This document shows positions 1 to 12,006 of a stretch of 64,000 nucleotides of DNA, one piece after another (position 1 is the stretch's first letter; each line of letters opens with the position of its first letter). The position numbers and the translations under genes are program-made. This stretch comes from JAJXWB01 sp046349215 (GTDB taxonomy: Bacteria; Pseudomonadota; Alphaproteobacteria; Rhizobiales; Beijerinckiaceae): contig JAXMCV010000002.1 of the NCBI GenBank assembly GCA_046349215.1, positions 62,001-126,000 of the forward strand. The letters run 5' to 3'. The notes beneath the pieces were generated by a model that had not been told where the DNA came from, ran no database searches, and worked only from the letters and a program-made list of their open reading frames with translations.

Positions 1-623
1 TGGAAGTCGACATAGATCGGATCGAGCTGCTGCAGGGTGACGAGCGGCGTGCCCGGCGAGACATACTGGCCGATGTCGATGCGGCGGATGCCGAGACGCC
101 CGGAAAAGGGCGCGACGATCAGCTTCTGCGCGATGACAGCCTTGGTGCGTTCGACGGCGGCCGCGGCCTGGTCGCGGGCTGCGAGCGCGGTGTCGAGATT
201 GGCCTGCGTGGAATTGCCGCCGCCGACCAGCGCGCGCTGGCGCTCGTAGGTGAACTGGGCGTTGCGCAGCGAGGCTTCGTTTGCCTTGAGGTCAGCCTGC
301 TCGGTCGAATCGTCGATCTCGACCAGCGGCGCGCCTTTCTTCACGTCCTGCGTGGATTCGAAGCGGATGGCCCGCACGACGCCGGCCACCTGCGGCGCCA
401 TTTCGACGCCGGCGGTGGCGCGCAGCGATCCGATCGCCGAGAAGCGAGGCGTCCAGTCCTCCTCGCGGGCCGTGGTGGCCGCCACCGAATTCACCGGCTG
501 GCCTGCGGAGGTGATGAAGCCCTTGATCATCGCGGGCTTCACGACGAACTGGAAATAACCGAGCCCGCCGGCGAGGCCGAATAGCACGACGACAATAGCA
601 ACAATGATAGAGGCGCGTTTCAT
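1..623 (-). CDS. RND efflux periplasmic adaptor subunit (HlyD/MFP family), C-terminus outside window
   Basis: Reading from the ATG at 623 gives an open frame that runs off the window edge (207 codons seen). Residues 1-25 are MKR followed by a hydrophobic stretch, a signal anchor. The rest is the adaptor pattern: a biotinyl-lipoyl half (VVRAIRFESTQDVKKGAPLV), an alpha-helical hairpin rich in Ala, Gln and Arg, then the second lipoyl half (IVAPFSGRLGIRRIDIGQYV). In this family the protein bridges an RND pump in the inner membrane to an outer-membrane channel. The pump gene should lie just beyond position 1. The substrate cannot be told. The family assignment is firm. Confidence 0.9.
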   Translation of the reverse strand, partial: MKRASIIVAIVVVLFGLAGGLGYFQFVVKPAMIKGFITSAGQPVNSVAATTAREEDWTPRFSAIGSLRATAGVEMAPQVAGVVRAIRFESTQDVKKGAPLVEIDDSTEQADLKANEASLRNAQFTYERQRALVGGGNSTQANLDTALAARDQAAAAVERTKAVIAQKLIVAPFSGRLGIRRIDIGQYVSPGTPLVTLQQLDPIYVDF

Positions 624-766
624 GTCTGGCCGCATCTGGGGGTGAGCGGTCCAGCATGAAAGCCAGATCGCGCCGAACCGCTGACTTAAGCCTGCGCGGT
701 CCGGAAACAAGACGCGCAGACTAGCCCGGCGGGACCGTTAAGGCCAGAACCATTGTGCAATGCAAT

Positions 767-793
767 GTACCCCGGCGATTTCCATCGGGGTAC
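767..793. terminator. Inverted repeat, possible terminator between EF-G-like gene and adaptor gene
   Basis: The 7-base arms GTACCCC (767-773) and GGGGTAC (787-793) flank a 13-base loop, 22 bases past the stop of the EF-G-like gene. No T-run follows on either strand, so a terminator role is only an inference. Confidence 0.3.
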
Positions 794-814
794 TTGAGCT
801 TCGCCTTTCGGCTC

Positions 815-2893
815 TCAATGAGCGCCGGCCGCTCTCGCCGCAGCCTGGGCTGCGACAATGGCGTCGGCCTGCTTGCCGACGACTTCGGCCAGATGGTCGA
901 ATTTGCACGTATAGGTGCCGACGCCGGAGGTGGCCGAGCGGAGGTCGACGATCAACCCGCCCATCTCGGATTCGGGAATCTGGGTTTCCAGGAGATCCCA
1001 GCCTTCCCACCCCGGCCGCGCGTCGTAACCGAGGATCTGGCCGCGCCGGCCCGACACGATCGCGGTTGCGCGCGACATCGCCTCGCTCGGCACGGCGATC
1101 GACACGGCGAGGATCGGCTCCAGCAGGACCGGCCCGCCTTTTTCCAGAGCCTCCGTCATTCCGACGCGAGCAGCCGTGCGGAACGCCATGTCGGAGGAAT
1201 CGACCGTGTGATACGAGCCGTCGACCAGTGTGGCGGCGACGTCCACGACCGGGAAGCCGAGCGGACCGTGGCCGCAGGCGTCGCGGCAACCGGCTTCCAC
1301 GGACGAGAAGTACTGACGCGGCACCGCGCCGCCGTGAACCTTCTCCTCGAACACGAAGCCTTCGCCGCGGCCGAGCGGCCGCACGTCCAGAACGACATCG
1401 CCGAACTGGCCGTGACCGCCAGATTGCTTCTTGTGCCGTCCGCGTACGTGCGAGGGATGGCGGATCGTTTCGCGATAGGAAACGCCGATCTTCTTCGCCT
1501 CCACTGTGACGCCGAAACGCGCGGACAGGCGTTCGAGCGCGACCCGTAAATGCATCTCGCCCTGCCCGGACAGCTTCATCTCGCCGGATTCCTGATCCTG
1601 CGTGAAGACGAGCGAGGGATCCTCTTCCGTCAGTTTCGCCATGGCGGCCGCGAGTTTCACTTCGTCCTTGCGGTCCTTGATCGACAGCGCCAGCGCGTGG
1701 ACCGGCGGCGGCGCCGCCGCCTGGCCGGTGATCTGCTGCGGCTTGCCGGCCTTGACGTCGCCGATCGTCTCGCCGGTGGCGATATGATCGAGCCGTCCGA
1801 AGGCCAGCGTGTCGCCTTCCTCCGCCTTTCCCTGCTTGGCGGCGGCCGAACCGATGAGGCGGGAAAGCGACGCGATCCGATCCTCGCCGCCGCGCGCGCC
1901 AACGATCGTCGAGCCGTCCGTGAACGAGCCGCGCAGGACGCGCGCCAGCGAGAGCTTGCCGCCATGCGCTGTGTGCATCGAGCGCATGACGTGGCCGAGC
2001 GCCGGACCACTCTCCGCGATGCCGAGACGCGCCCGCGTCTGCGCGATGTTGGGAGATTCATGGCGGAGAGCCTTCAGAAGGCGCGTCACGCCATTGCCGC
2101 GTTCGGCGGCGCCGATCAGCAGCGGGACGACATGACCATCGCGCAGTTCGCGCGCAAGGTCGTCGAAAACCTGGTCGCGGGGCGGCTCGATGTCGGAGAG
2201 GAGTTCTTCCATCAGCGCGTCGTCGTAATCGGCGAGCTTTTCCAGCATGGAATAGCGCGCCTGCTTCTCGCGCGGCAGGTCGCCGGCCGGCACATCGATG
2301 ACGGCGGAGGGCGTATGTTCGCGATAGACGAAGGCGCGTTCGAGCGCGAGATCGATGAAGCCCGTCGCGATGCCGTTCTGCCAGATCGGAATCTGGCGCA
2401 GGAGCAACGGCGTCCGCGAGGCGGGCTGAAGGACGCCGAGCGTCTCGTGGACGCGCTGCGTGGCTATATCGATCTTGTTGAGGAAGAGGAGGCGTGGAAC
2501 GCCGAGTTCCTCCAGTTCGCGGAGGATGAGCTGTAGGGCGGGAATCTTGCGCGGGTCTGCTTCGCAGACCACGACAGCGGCGTCGCACAGGGGCAGAACG
2601 TCGCGCATTTCGTTCGAGAATTCGATGGAGCCCGGACAGTCTATGAAGGTGTAGCGGTCGCCGAGATATTCGGTCGTTGCGACATTCGCTTCGACGCTCA
2701 TCGCGTGCGCACGCGCTTCGGCGCTCGAATCGCCTACGGACGATCCGTCACGCACCGCGCCCTGCCGCGAGATCGCGCCGGTCCGCACGAGTAGACTTTC
2801 AAGGAGGGTGGTCTTGCCGCTCTGGAAGGGACCGACCAGCGCAATCAGCCGGGGTCCCATCGTTCTTCTGCCGTTGGCGGATGACGAGGTCAT
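815..2893 (-). CDS. Elongation factor G-like GTPase (EF-G paralogue)
   Basis: 692 residues, about the length of EF-G. The GTPase domain has a P-loop GPFQSGKTT near residue 21, a G3 element DCPG followed by SIEF (EF-G normally has DTPGH), and NKID. Domain II and the EF-G domain IV/V order follow, with RGRHKKQSGGHGQFG marking domain IV. These paralogues lack the typical EF-G switch I sequence and are usually annotated only as EF-G-like; a translation role is inferred from family, not shown. The first ATG is at 2893; an in-frame ATG at 2860 (MGPRLIALVG) is an alternative, and neither has a strong ribosome site. It stands alone between a secreted protein gene and the efflux adaptor. Confidence 0.9.
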   Translation of the reverse strand: MTSSSANGRRTMGPRLIALVGPFQSGKTTLLESLLVRTGAISRQGAVRDGSSVGDSSAEARAHAMSVEANVATTEYLGDRYTFIDCPGSIEFSNEMRDVLPLCDAAVVVCEADPRKIPALQLILRELEELGVPRLLFLNKIDIATQRVHETLGVLQPASRTPLLLRQIPIWQNGIATGFIDLALERAFVYREHTPSAVIDVPAGDLPREKQARYSMLEKLADYDDALMEELLSDIEPPRDQVFDDLARELRDGHVVPLLIGAAERGNGVTRLLKALRHESPNIAQTRARLGIAESGPALGHVMRSMHTAHGGKLSLARVLRGSFTDGSTIVGARGGEDRIASLSRLIGSAAAKQGKAEEGDTLAFGRLDHIATGETIGDVKAGKPQQITGQAAAPPPVHALALSIKDRKDEVKLAAAMAKLTEEDPSLVFTQDQESGEMKLSGQGEMHLRVALERLSARFGVTVEAKKIGVSYRETIRHPSHVRGRHKKQSGGHGQFGDVVLDVRPLGRGEGFVFEEKVHGGAVPRQYFSSVEAGCRDACGHGPLGFPVVDVAATLVDGSYHTVDSSDMAFRTAARVGMTEALEKGGPVLLEPILAVSIAVPSEAMSRATAIVSGRRGQILGYDARPGWEGWDLLETQIPESEMGGLIVDLRSATSGVGTYTCKFDHLAEVVGKQADAIVAAQAAARAAGAH

Positions 2894-2913
2894 TGTACTT
2901 ACGCTCCCGTTCG

Positions 2914-2951
2914 CTGACGGCGCCGGAAGCTGCGGCGCCCGGCGCCGTCAG
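2914..2951 (-). terminator. Perfect 11-bp inverted repeat downstream of the DUF992 gene
   Basis: CTGACGGCGCC (2914-2924) and GGCGCCGTCAG (2941-2951) pair perfectly around a 16-base loop. It sits between the stop of the DUF992 gene and the start of the EF-G-like gene, both on the minus strand. No T-run follows, so it may be a factor-independent terminator of a weak kind or only a stable 3' hairpin. Confidence 0.4.
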
Positions 2952-3032
2952 GAGGATCGTTTCACCGTCGCGTTGGGATGGCAAGACGCAAAGGCGGCGC
3001 GAAGTGTCGCGCCGCCAGAGACTTATGTCGAA

Positions 3033-3560
3033 TTACTTCTTGTGCCGGCGCGGACGCGGCGGGAGCGGCTGGGGCGGCGGCGGGATATATTCCAGCACGA
3101 CATCGGTGACGCCGGCGGCGACATCGACGCCGACCTGCGCCTGGACCGAGAAGGGCTGGAGGCTGAACGTGCGATTGGATCCGCCCACCAGCGCATTCGC
3201 GCCGACGCCGACGCCTGCGGTCGCCGAAGCGCCCACGCCGCCGTACTCGCCGGCCAGCGCGCCCGCTCCGAAGCTGCTTGTGGAGGCCAGAACCACCCAA
3301 TCGAGCGCGCCCGGTCCCGTGCCGCCCAGATCAATGCCGAAACGCCGGATCGTGCCGACATAATGTTCCGGCGGATTGTTGGAATCCGGGTGGAACCAGC
3401 AGTCCAGCGCCTTGGAAGAGGTGATGATGAGCCCGGCCCCGCCGGAAACGTTGCATTCGAGCGAGCCAACCCGCCCCGACTGAGCGAGAGCCGGGGTTGC
3501 TGCGCCGGCGAGCGCCAGTGCGGCTACGGCCGCGGCCATGTTCAATCCACGCGATATCAT
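3033..3560 (-). CDS. DUF992 domain secreted protein
   Basis: 175 residues. Starts at ATG 3560 behind a clear AGAGGAG ribosome site. The first 25 residues form a Sec signal peptide ending ALA-Q (cleavage after ATPALAQ or ALA). The mature part carries the DUF992 pattern: GSLECNVSGG, later LDCWFHP, then a glycine-rich repeat-like stretch (GVGASATAGVGVGANALVGG) and a proline/arginine-rich tail ending PPRPRRHKK. DUF992 proteins are common in Hyphomicrobiales and have no known function; a periplasmic place is inferred from the signal peptide. The open frame extends upstream of 3560 but that part is not signal-like and is out of the gene. Confidence 0.85.
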   Translation of the reverse strand: MISRGLNMAAAVAALALAGAATPALAQSGRVGSLECNVSGGAGLIITSSKALDCWFHPDSNNPPEHYVGTIRRFGIDLGGTGPGALDWVVLASTSSFGAGALAGEYGGVGASATAGVGVGANALVGGSNRTFSLQPFSVQAQVGVDVAAGVTDVVLEYIPPPPQPLPPRPRRHKK

Positions 3561-3715
3561 GTCGTGCTCCTCTTCCCGGAAATGGTTCGGCCGGGCCCGG
3601 GCGCCCGATGTCAGTATAGCCGCGCTCAAGAGCGGCGACAGGGGCAGTTTGGCGCAGGCGGAGCAGGGGGCGAAGCGACATATCGCACATGGCGAAGCAG
3701 GGCGCGGGCCTGGGC

Positions 3716-3750
3716 CAAACGAAAAGCGGCCGTCGGAGGACGGCCGCTTC
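3716..3750 (-). terminator. Rho-independent terminator of the aminotransferase gene
   Basis: Arms AAGCGGCCGTC (3724-3734) and GACGGCCGCTT (3739-3749) make an 11-bp stem with a GGAG loop. Read on the minus strand the stem is followed by TTTTCGTTT. It lies 26 bases beyond the aminotransferase stop, so it ends that transcript before the DUF992 gene. Confidence 0.85.
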
Positions 3751-3775
3751 TGCCAAATACTTCGGACGAGACGGG

Positions 3776-4978
<1,203 letters not shown>

Positions 4979-5286
4979 GATTCTGATTCTCCAGGGTTCG
5001 GGGGCGCCCAAACGGCGGCGCACCATAGAGAGTTTCGAATGGCGGGGAAACCTTTCGCGTCTGCCGTCCGTTTGAGTCCGAGAATCCGGCTTCCTGCCGT
5101 TCACAAGCCGGTGATGGCGCTTGAACGGCCAAGTTTTGTGCCGAGATCAGGAACGAACCGTCGGCACGGCGCGTTGATGGCCGAAACCGGGATGAGCGAA
5201 AACGCACATTCCCCGGCCCGGATAAACCCTATCAACGCCAGGACCAAAGGTCGGCAAACGGCCTGTCGAGCGTTGGGAGAGCAGTC
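4979..5286. other. Divergent intergenic region (308 bp)
   Basis: Separates the minus-strand aminotransferase from the plus-strand small membrane protein. It holds the EcfG-type promoter described at 5150-5175. No other gene, tRNA or repeat was recognised in it. The aminotransferase promoter must also lie here but I could not pick a convincing -35/-10 pair. Confidence 0.5.
5150..5175 (+). promoter_or_regulatory. EcfG (sigma-EcfG general stress response) promoter candidate
   Basis: GGAAC at 5150-5154 and CGTT at 5172-5175 with a 17-base spacer match the alphaproteobacterial EcfG consensus GGAAC-N16/17-CGTT at every fixed base. The next gene on this strand starts at 5287. The match is seen directly; use by EcfG is inferred. 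Confidence 0.65.
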
Positions 5287-5529
5287 ATGTCGGTCGTGGA
5301 TCACTTTCACAAGGCGCCGGAAGCCGGATTTTCCCGCTCGTGGGACGCCGAATCGGCGCGACGCCAGTTCAATGTGTCGCTCGGCCTGATCGCTGCGCTG
5401 GCTTTTGCCGCGGGCCTGCTGGCGTTTTCCTTGCGCCTCGGTCCCGCGCCACAGGTTCGTGTCGTGCAGTCGCCGGTCGTCCAGGCCGATTCCGGATCTG
5501 CGAATTTCGGGAAGCTGGTACAGCCCTGA
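5287..5529 (+). CDS. Small single-pass membrane protein, unknown function
   Basis: 80 residues with a good ribosome site (GGGAGAGCAGTC before ATG). Residues 32-50 (LGLIAALAFAAGLLAFSLR) form one transmembrane helix, preceded by a charged cytoplasmic N-terminus with RSWDAESARRQ and followed by a short tail rich in Val, Gln and Pro. I do not recognise a family. Support for a real gene comes from both ends: an exact EcfG-type promoter 112 bp upstream and a stop codon that sits inside a terminator hairpin. A role in general stress is suggested by the promoter only. Confidence 0.65.
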   Translation: MSVVDHFHKAPEAGFSRSWDAESARRQFNVSLGLIAALAFAAGLLAFSLRLGPAPQVRVVQSPVVQADSGSANFGKLVQP

Positions 5530-5544
5530 GACGAGTCAGGGCTG
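5521..5544. terminator. Bidirectional terminator shared by two convergent genes
   Basis: CAGCCCTGA (5521-5529) and TCAGGGCTG (5536-5544) form a perfect 9-bp stem with a 6-base loop. The left arm contains the TGA of the small membrane protein; the right arm, read on the minus strand, contains the TGA that would end the esterase if its frame were restored. Confidence 0.75.
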
Positions 5545-5632
5545 TTTCTCGAATTGCTCAACCCAGGCCTGCGCCATTTTCGCGGCTCCACTGGCACCGA
5601 GGTGACAATCATCCCGCCGGTCGACCGACCCC
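5536..5632 (-). other. Out-of-frame C-terminal tail of the SGNH esterase (probable frameshift)
   Basis: Shifting frame by one base at the GGGG run (top-strand 5629-5632) replaces the ending GVGRPAG-stop with about 30 more residues: VDRRDDCHLGASGAAK, then MAQAWVEQFEKQP and TGA at 5536-5538. DDCH is the D-x-x-H of SGNH block V, absent from the open frame as it stands. See the esterase entry. Confidence 0.75.
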
Positions 5633-6415
5633 GATAGTCAGGCCCGGAATTCGCGCCGGCAGGTCTCGTTCGGCCTTGGCGATCGGGTTGTCGGGCGACC
5701 ATGGATAATCATCCGGCATGCATTTCGTCGCGAGGGTCAGATTGACGGGCGCCGTCAGTCCGTCTGCGCGAATGGCAGCGACAATCCTTTCGTAATCCGC
5801 CGCGAACCTGGCCGGGTCGTTGCCCGGGAGATGATCGTCTTCGCCCATGTCCCAGATGATGCGCGTCGGACGATACCGGCTCAGAACGTCCTTCGACACG
5901 CTCTTTAGCAGGCCGGAGAGTTTTCCGCCCGGCGCCCAGTCGCTTGCCATGGAGCCGCCGACGCTGGTGACGGACAGGATGACATTGTCGAACAAGCCGC
6001 GCTGCACGAGCTGATCGGCAAGCAGCGTCCAGTATTCCCCCATCGTATTGTCGGCGCCGAGAAGAGGCGAAGCGGCGGCATAGCACTTGCCGTCGATGTA
6101 ATTGAAGGCATGACCGGTCGTGGAGGCTACCCGCTGGCCCGTCCAGTTGCCGCCGTTCGATCCCGCGAAGACAACGATCACGGCTGTCCGCGCCGTCTGC
6201 GCGGGGCAGGCGGTTTCGGTCTTGCCGGGAAATGCGAGTACGCGTCCGAAGGAATCGAAACGGGCCACGGGCGCGGGTTCGCCTTTTACCGCGCGCTTAA
6301 GGCTTTTCAGCACATTGAGCGGCCACATGTCGACCGCGTGGCTATAGGCGCCGAGGGCGTACGCGAAGCCGAGGAGAAATGTGGAGCAGGCGGCATAGGC
6401 GACGAATTTTTTCAC
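5609..6415 (-). CDS. SGNH/GDSL-type esterase (sialate O-acetylesterase-like), probable frameshift near 3' end
   Basis: 268 residues as read from GTG 6415, whose GTGA overlaps the stop of the DUF1501 gene, so translation is likely coupled. Residues 1-26 are a signal peptide or anchor. Block I serine is in VFAGSNGGN; VTSVGGSMASDW and the W-x-x-G-E-x-D element (WDMGEDD) follow the sialate-esterase style of the SGNH fold, and CYAAASPLLG is typical of the subgroup. The catalytic Asp-His pair is missing from this frame but is encoded in the next frame immediately after, ending at 5536. Either the assembly has one extra G at 5629-5632 or the gene is truly broken. Periplasmic, third gene of the operon with DUF1501 and DUF1800. 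Confidence 0.8.
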   Translation of the reverse strand: MKKFVAYAACSTFLLGFAYALGAYSHAVDMWPLNVLKSLKRAVKGEPAPVARFDSFGRVLAFPGKTETACPAQTARTAVIVVFAGSNGGNWTGQRVASTTGHAFNYIDGKCYAAASPLLGADNTMGEYWTLLADQLVQRGLFDNVILSVTSVGGSMASDWAPGGKLSGLLKSVSKDVLSRYRPTRIIWDMGEDDHLPGNDPARFAADYERIVAAIRADGLTAPVNLTLATKCMPDDYPWSPDNPIAKAERDLPARIPGLTIGVGRPAG

Positions 6416-7650
6416 GCGACCAGGCCTTTCATGGGCCTTACGGACATGGAGTCCGGGAAGACCAGCGTGCCCAGCGCATTGACGCCGAGGCCCAGGTGAT
6501 CGGCGAGCGCGCCTTTCAGCACCGCGCGCAAATCCGTCGTCGGCGCGAGATCGCGGCTCTGGAAAAGCTGCTCGCTCTTGAGACCCGGCCAGTCTGCGAT
6601 CACCCGGCCGCCGACGACGGCGCCGCCCGTCAGGAAAGCCACGGTCGCGGTGCCGTGATCGGTGCCGGTCGTGCCGTTGATGCGCGCAGTCCGGCCGAAC
6701 TCGGTGATGGCGATCACGAACGTCTCGCGCCATTTGTCGCCGAGGCCCTTCTCGAATTCCGCGAAGGCGGAATCGAGACCTGACAGAAGCTGCGCCAGAC
6801 GCCCGCGCGGACCGCCCTCGTTGGCGTGCGTGTCCCACCCGTCGAACGAGAGCGCCGCGATACGTGGCCCATCATCGGCCGCCAGCAACTTTGCCGCCCC
6901 GCGCGCGGCCTGCAGCATGCCTGCCGGAGAATCCATCCCGCCGCGCTGGCCTTTCTCGCCGTTCATCGTGCGACCGGCGATCCTGTCTATGTCCAGGCCG
7001 TGCGAAAGCGCGTCGCCGAGTGCGGGATCGTTGTGGCGATAGAGATCCAGCAGACGCTGCGCGAGGTCCTCGCCCGCCGGTTGCACCACCTGCGGCGCCC
7101 ATCCGACAACGGGGGCCTGTCCGCGCAGCACGAGCGGCGTGACGATCCCCACTCCGAGGCCGCCGCGCTGGCGGATTGTTTCGCCCGGAGGCAGAGCCGC
7201 AAGCGCGCGGTTGAGCCAGCCCGAGGTCGCAAACCCCGGACCGGCGTAGCCGCTCTCGAGCACGTCCTGGCCGTCGAAGTGCGAGCGCTCGCGATAGGGC
7301 GTCGCAACGGCATGGACGATCGCCGCCTGCCGCGCGCCGAACAGGCGGTGAAAATTCGGCATGCCGGGATTGAGACTGAAAAACGAATCGAGAGGTAGCG
7401 CGGCGTCAGGGCCGGTACGTGACAGCGCTATGTCGCCGTGCAGGGCCGCATAGTCCGGATCGCCCGTGGGCCCGACCGCCGAAAGGCCGTCGAGCGCGCC
7501 TCGAAGCATGATGACGACGAATCGCGGATCGCGCGCGCCGGCTGCGCTGGCGATGCGTGGCATGTTGGCCCAGGCGAACATGGCGCCGGAGCCGGACAGG
7601 AGACCGCGACGCGTGGGGGTGTGAGCGCTGGGTAAACGTCCGGTCCTCAT
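6412..7650 (-). CDS. DUF1501 family Tat-exported protein
   Basis: 412 residues. The N-terminus has a twin-arginine signal (TRRGLLSGSG, then a hydrophobic stretch to about residue 37). The body follows DUF1501: FVVIMLRGALDGLSAVGP, SLNPGMPNFHRLF, HAVATPYRERSHFDGQDVLE, SFDGWDTHANEGG and VIAITEFGRTARINGTTGTDHGT. These conserved Asp, His, Arg and Thr residues resemble the metal site of the alkaline-phosphatase/sulfatase superfamily, to which DUF1501 is related. Genes of this family sit next to DUF1800 genes in very many bacteria; function unknown. Starts one base after the DUF1800 stop and overlaps the esterase start by four bases. Confidence 0.9.
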   Translation of the reverse strand: MRTGRLPSAHTPTRRGLLSGSGAMFAWANMPRIASAAGARDPRFVVIMLRGALDGLSAVGPTGDPDYAALHGDIALSRTGPDAALPLDSFFSLNPGMPNFHRLFGARQAAIVHAVATPYRERSHFDGQDVLESGYAGPGFATSGWLNRALAALPPGETIRQRGGLGVGIVTPLVLRGQAPVVGWAPQVVQPAGEDLAQRLLDLYRHNDPALGDALSHGLDIDRIAGRTMNGEKGQRGGMDSPAGMLQAARGAAKLLAADDGPRIAALSFDGWDTHANEGGPRGRLAQLLSGLDSAFAEFEKGLGDKWRETFVIAITEFGRTARINGTTGTDHGTATVAFLTGGAVVGGRVIADWPGLKSEQLFQSRDLAPTTDLRAVLKGALADHLGLGVNALGTLVFPDSMSVRPMKGLVA

Positions 7651-9117
7651 TCAGCGCCTCTGCATTTCGGGCGACATCAAGAGAAGAGCGAGCGCCTGCT
7701 GTTTCGATTCCGCGCGCGCAATCGCCTGGCGCGTGTCTGCGGAAGCTGCGGCGCCGGCGATCTTGTCGAGCGTATCGACAGGATTGGGCATGTCGGCGAT
7801 GCGGCTGGCGAATTGCCATGACAGGTCCAGGCGCGCCTTCACGCCTTCCGGCGATATCCATGTCGCCGCCGTGTCCGAATAGCCGTTGGGGCCGGTCGGA
7901 GACCAAAGAGGCTGGCCAAGCGTGTTGAGTCCGCCGAGGATCGGTCCCGGATCGGTCGGGGCGCGGCCGGTCCCGCGCGCCGCTGCAATCAGGAATTCGT
8001 ATGGCGAACGCAGCTTGCCCGGCGGAATCGTCCATGCCTCCGGGCTTTCGACAAGCGTCGTGGCCATCGACTTCAGGTCGCCATCCGTATCGCGGAAATT
8101 CCTTGCAAGCCGATCGACGAGCGCAGGCGGAGGATCATCCGCGACGAAGTGCCGGGCGAATTTCGTCGCTATATGTCGCGCCGTCGCCGGATGGCGCACC
8201 AGATCGTCGAGAACCGCGAGTCCTTGCGTGCGATCGGGTTGAACGTACGCCCTGCCCAGCACGTCCTGCGCGCCGGGTTCGTGAAAGTTGGCGACAAAAG
8301 CTGCGCTCCCGGGCGGCCCGATCCGCCCATCGCGGCCGACGAAGCTCCAGCCGGTGATGATGCGCGCAAGGGACGTGACATCTGCCTGGCTGTAGCCGCC
8401 GTCGACGCCGAGCGTATGCAGTTCCAGAATCTCGCGCGCGAGATTTTCATTCAGGCCGCGCCTGCGATTTTTTCCGGCCTGCGAGTTCGGCCCCATCGAC
8501 TGCTGGTTGTCGAGGTAGAAGATCATCGCCGGATGCAGCTCGACCGCCTTCAGCATGTCGGCAAAGCGTCCGAGCACGTGGGGACGGATCGCCTCGCGCT
8601 CATAGGCGCCGGCGATCACTCGCACGAAACCGCCCTTGGCGACGGATATGCAGAAATGGTTCGACCAGAAGCAGACGAGGCGCTCGACGAAGCCGGCCCT
8701 CGCGGCCGCCGCTCTCTGGAATCTCGCCAGCGCCTCGGCGCGATAGGCGGTCTGTTCGATACTCGGCGGCGATTTCGGAGGCTGCGCCGGTCCGCCGCTC
8801 ATCGCCGCCTGTTCCGGCTGCGGCGCCTCGGCGCCCTGAACCAGCTGGAGAGCAGTCGCCAGCTTCGTCCGGTCGGCGCCCTCCCGTTCGACCCGGCGTC
8901 GTTCCTGCTCGTCGAAAAGACCGACGAGCAGTCCGGGCGTCGCGCCAAGCCCCGGCCCGTCGAGCAAGGCAATGCCGGGCTGCCCGATTTCGGACAGCAG
9001 AAAGCCGCGCGGGTCCGACGCGGCCGCGGCGAGATCGCCGTCGCCGCGCGCGCCAAAACCGAAGCGATTTAGGGCCGTGAAGCCGCCCTTCGGGTCGTTC
9101 GCCATCGCTCCTGCCAT
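7651..9117 (-). CDS. DUF1800 family protein
   Basis: 488 residues from ATG 9117 (MAGAMANDPKGG); ATG 9105, with AGGAG just before it, is an equally good start. Family marks: ALNRFGFGARGDGDL near the N-terminus, LVCFWSNHFCISV, HPAMIFYLDNQQSMGP, NENLAREILELHTLGVDGGY and HIATKFARHFVADDPP. DUF1800 proteins are of unknown function and nearly always paired with DUF1501, as here. First gene of a three-gene minus-strand operon that shares an AT-rich divergent promoter region with uvrB. Confidence 0.9.
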   Translation of the reverse strand: MAGAMANDPKGGFTALNRFGFGARGDGDLAAAASDPRGFLLSEIGQPGIALLDGPGLGATPGLLVGLFDEQERRRVEREGADRTKLATALQLVQGAEAPQPEQAAMSGGPAQPPKSPPSIEQTAYRAEALARFQRAAAARAGFVERLVCFWSNHFCISVAKGGFVRVIAGAYEREAIRPHVLGRFADMLKAVELHPAMIFYLDNQQSMGPNSQAGKNRRRGLNENLAREILELHTLGVDGGYSQADVTSLARIITGWSFVGRDGRIGPPGSAAFVANFHEPGAQDVLGRAYVQPDRTQGLAVLDDLVRHPATARHIATKFARHFVADDPPPALVDRLARNFRDTDGDLKSMATTLVESPEAWTIPPGKLRSPYEFLIAAARGTGRAPTDPGPILGGLNTLGQPLWSPTGPNGYSDTAATWISPEGVKARLDLSWQFASRIADMPNPVDTLDKIAGAAASADTRQAIARAESKQQALALLLMSPEMQRR

Positions 9118-9131
9118 AAGGGTTCCCGCGC

Positions 9132-9146
9132 GAACAGAACACGAGC
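9132..9146. promoter_or_regulatory. LexA-like half-matching box upstream of uvrB
   Basis: GAAC-N7-GAGC at 9132-9146 is the reverse of the alphaproteobacterial LexA box GTTC-N7-GTTC with one mismatch in eight fixed bases. It lies in the AT-rich divergent region 9118-9254, about 109 bp upstream of uvrB. The distance is long and the match imperfect. Confidence 0.25.
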
Positions 9147-9254
9147 AAACTGTCTGAAATATAAACGAAAAACAATAAAAGTTCGATCCGTGTGGCGTTT
9201 GTGTGTCCGCCGCGGCGTCTTTCGTTCCGTGGGGACTCGCCCCATATTGGCCGG

Positions 9255-11828
<2,574 letters not shown>

Positions 11829-11857
11829 AACTCCGACGAACCCTGTGCTTCCCGCGC

Positions 11858-11990
11858 CGTCATAGCCGGGCTTGTCCCGGCCATCCACGTCAAGACGAGC
11901 AGCGGACGTCGGGCGGAGCCACGCATCTGCGGACATATTTCTGCAACGGCTCGACGTGGATGCCCGGCACAAGGCCGGGCATGACGATGC
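11858..11990. repeat. Long inverted repeat, CCGGGC-type (family D)
   Basis: Left arm CATAGCCGGGCTTGTCCCGG...CCACGTC and right arm GACGTGGATGCCCGGC...GGGCATGAC surround about 65 bases of unrelated sequence. Lies in the gap after uvrB. Related half copies follow at 12305-12343 and 12391-12460. Confidence 0.7.
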
Positions 11991-12006
11991 GGGACCGCGC
12001 CCGGGC

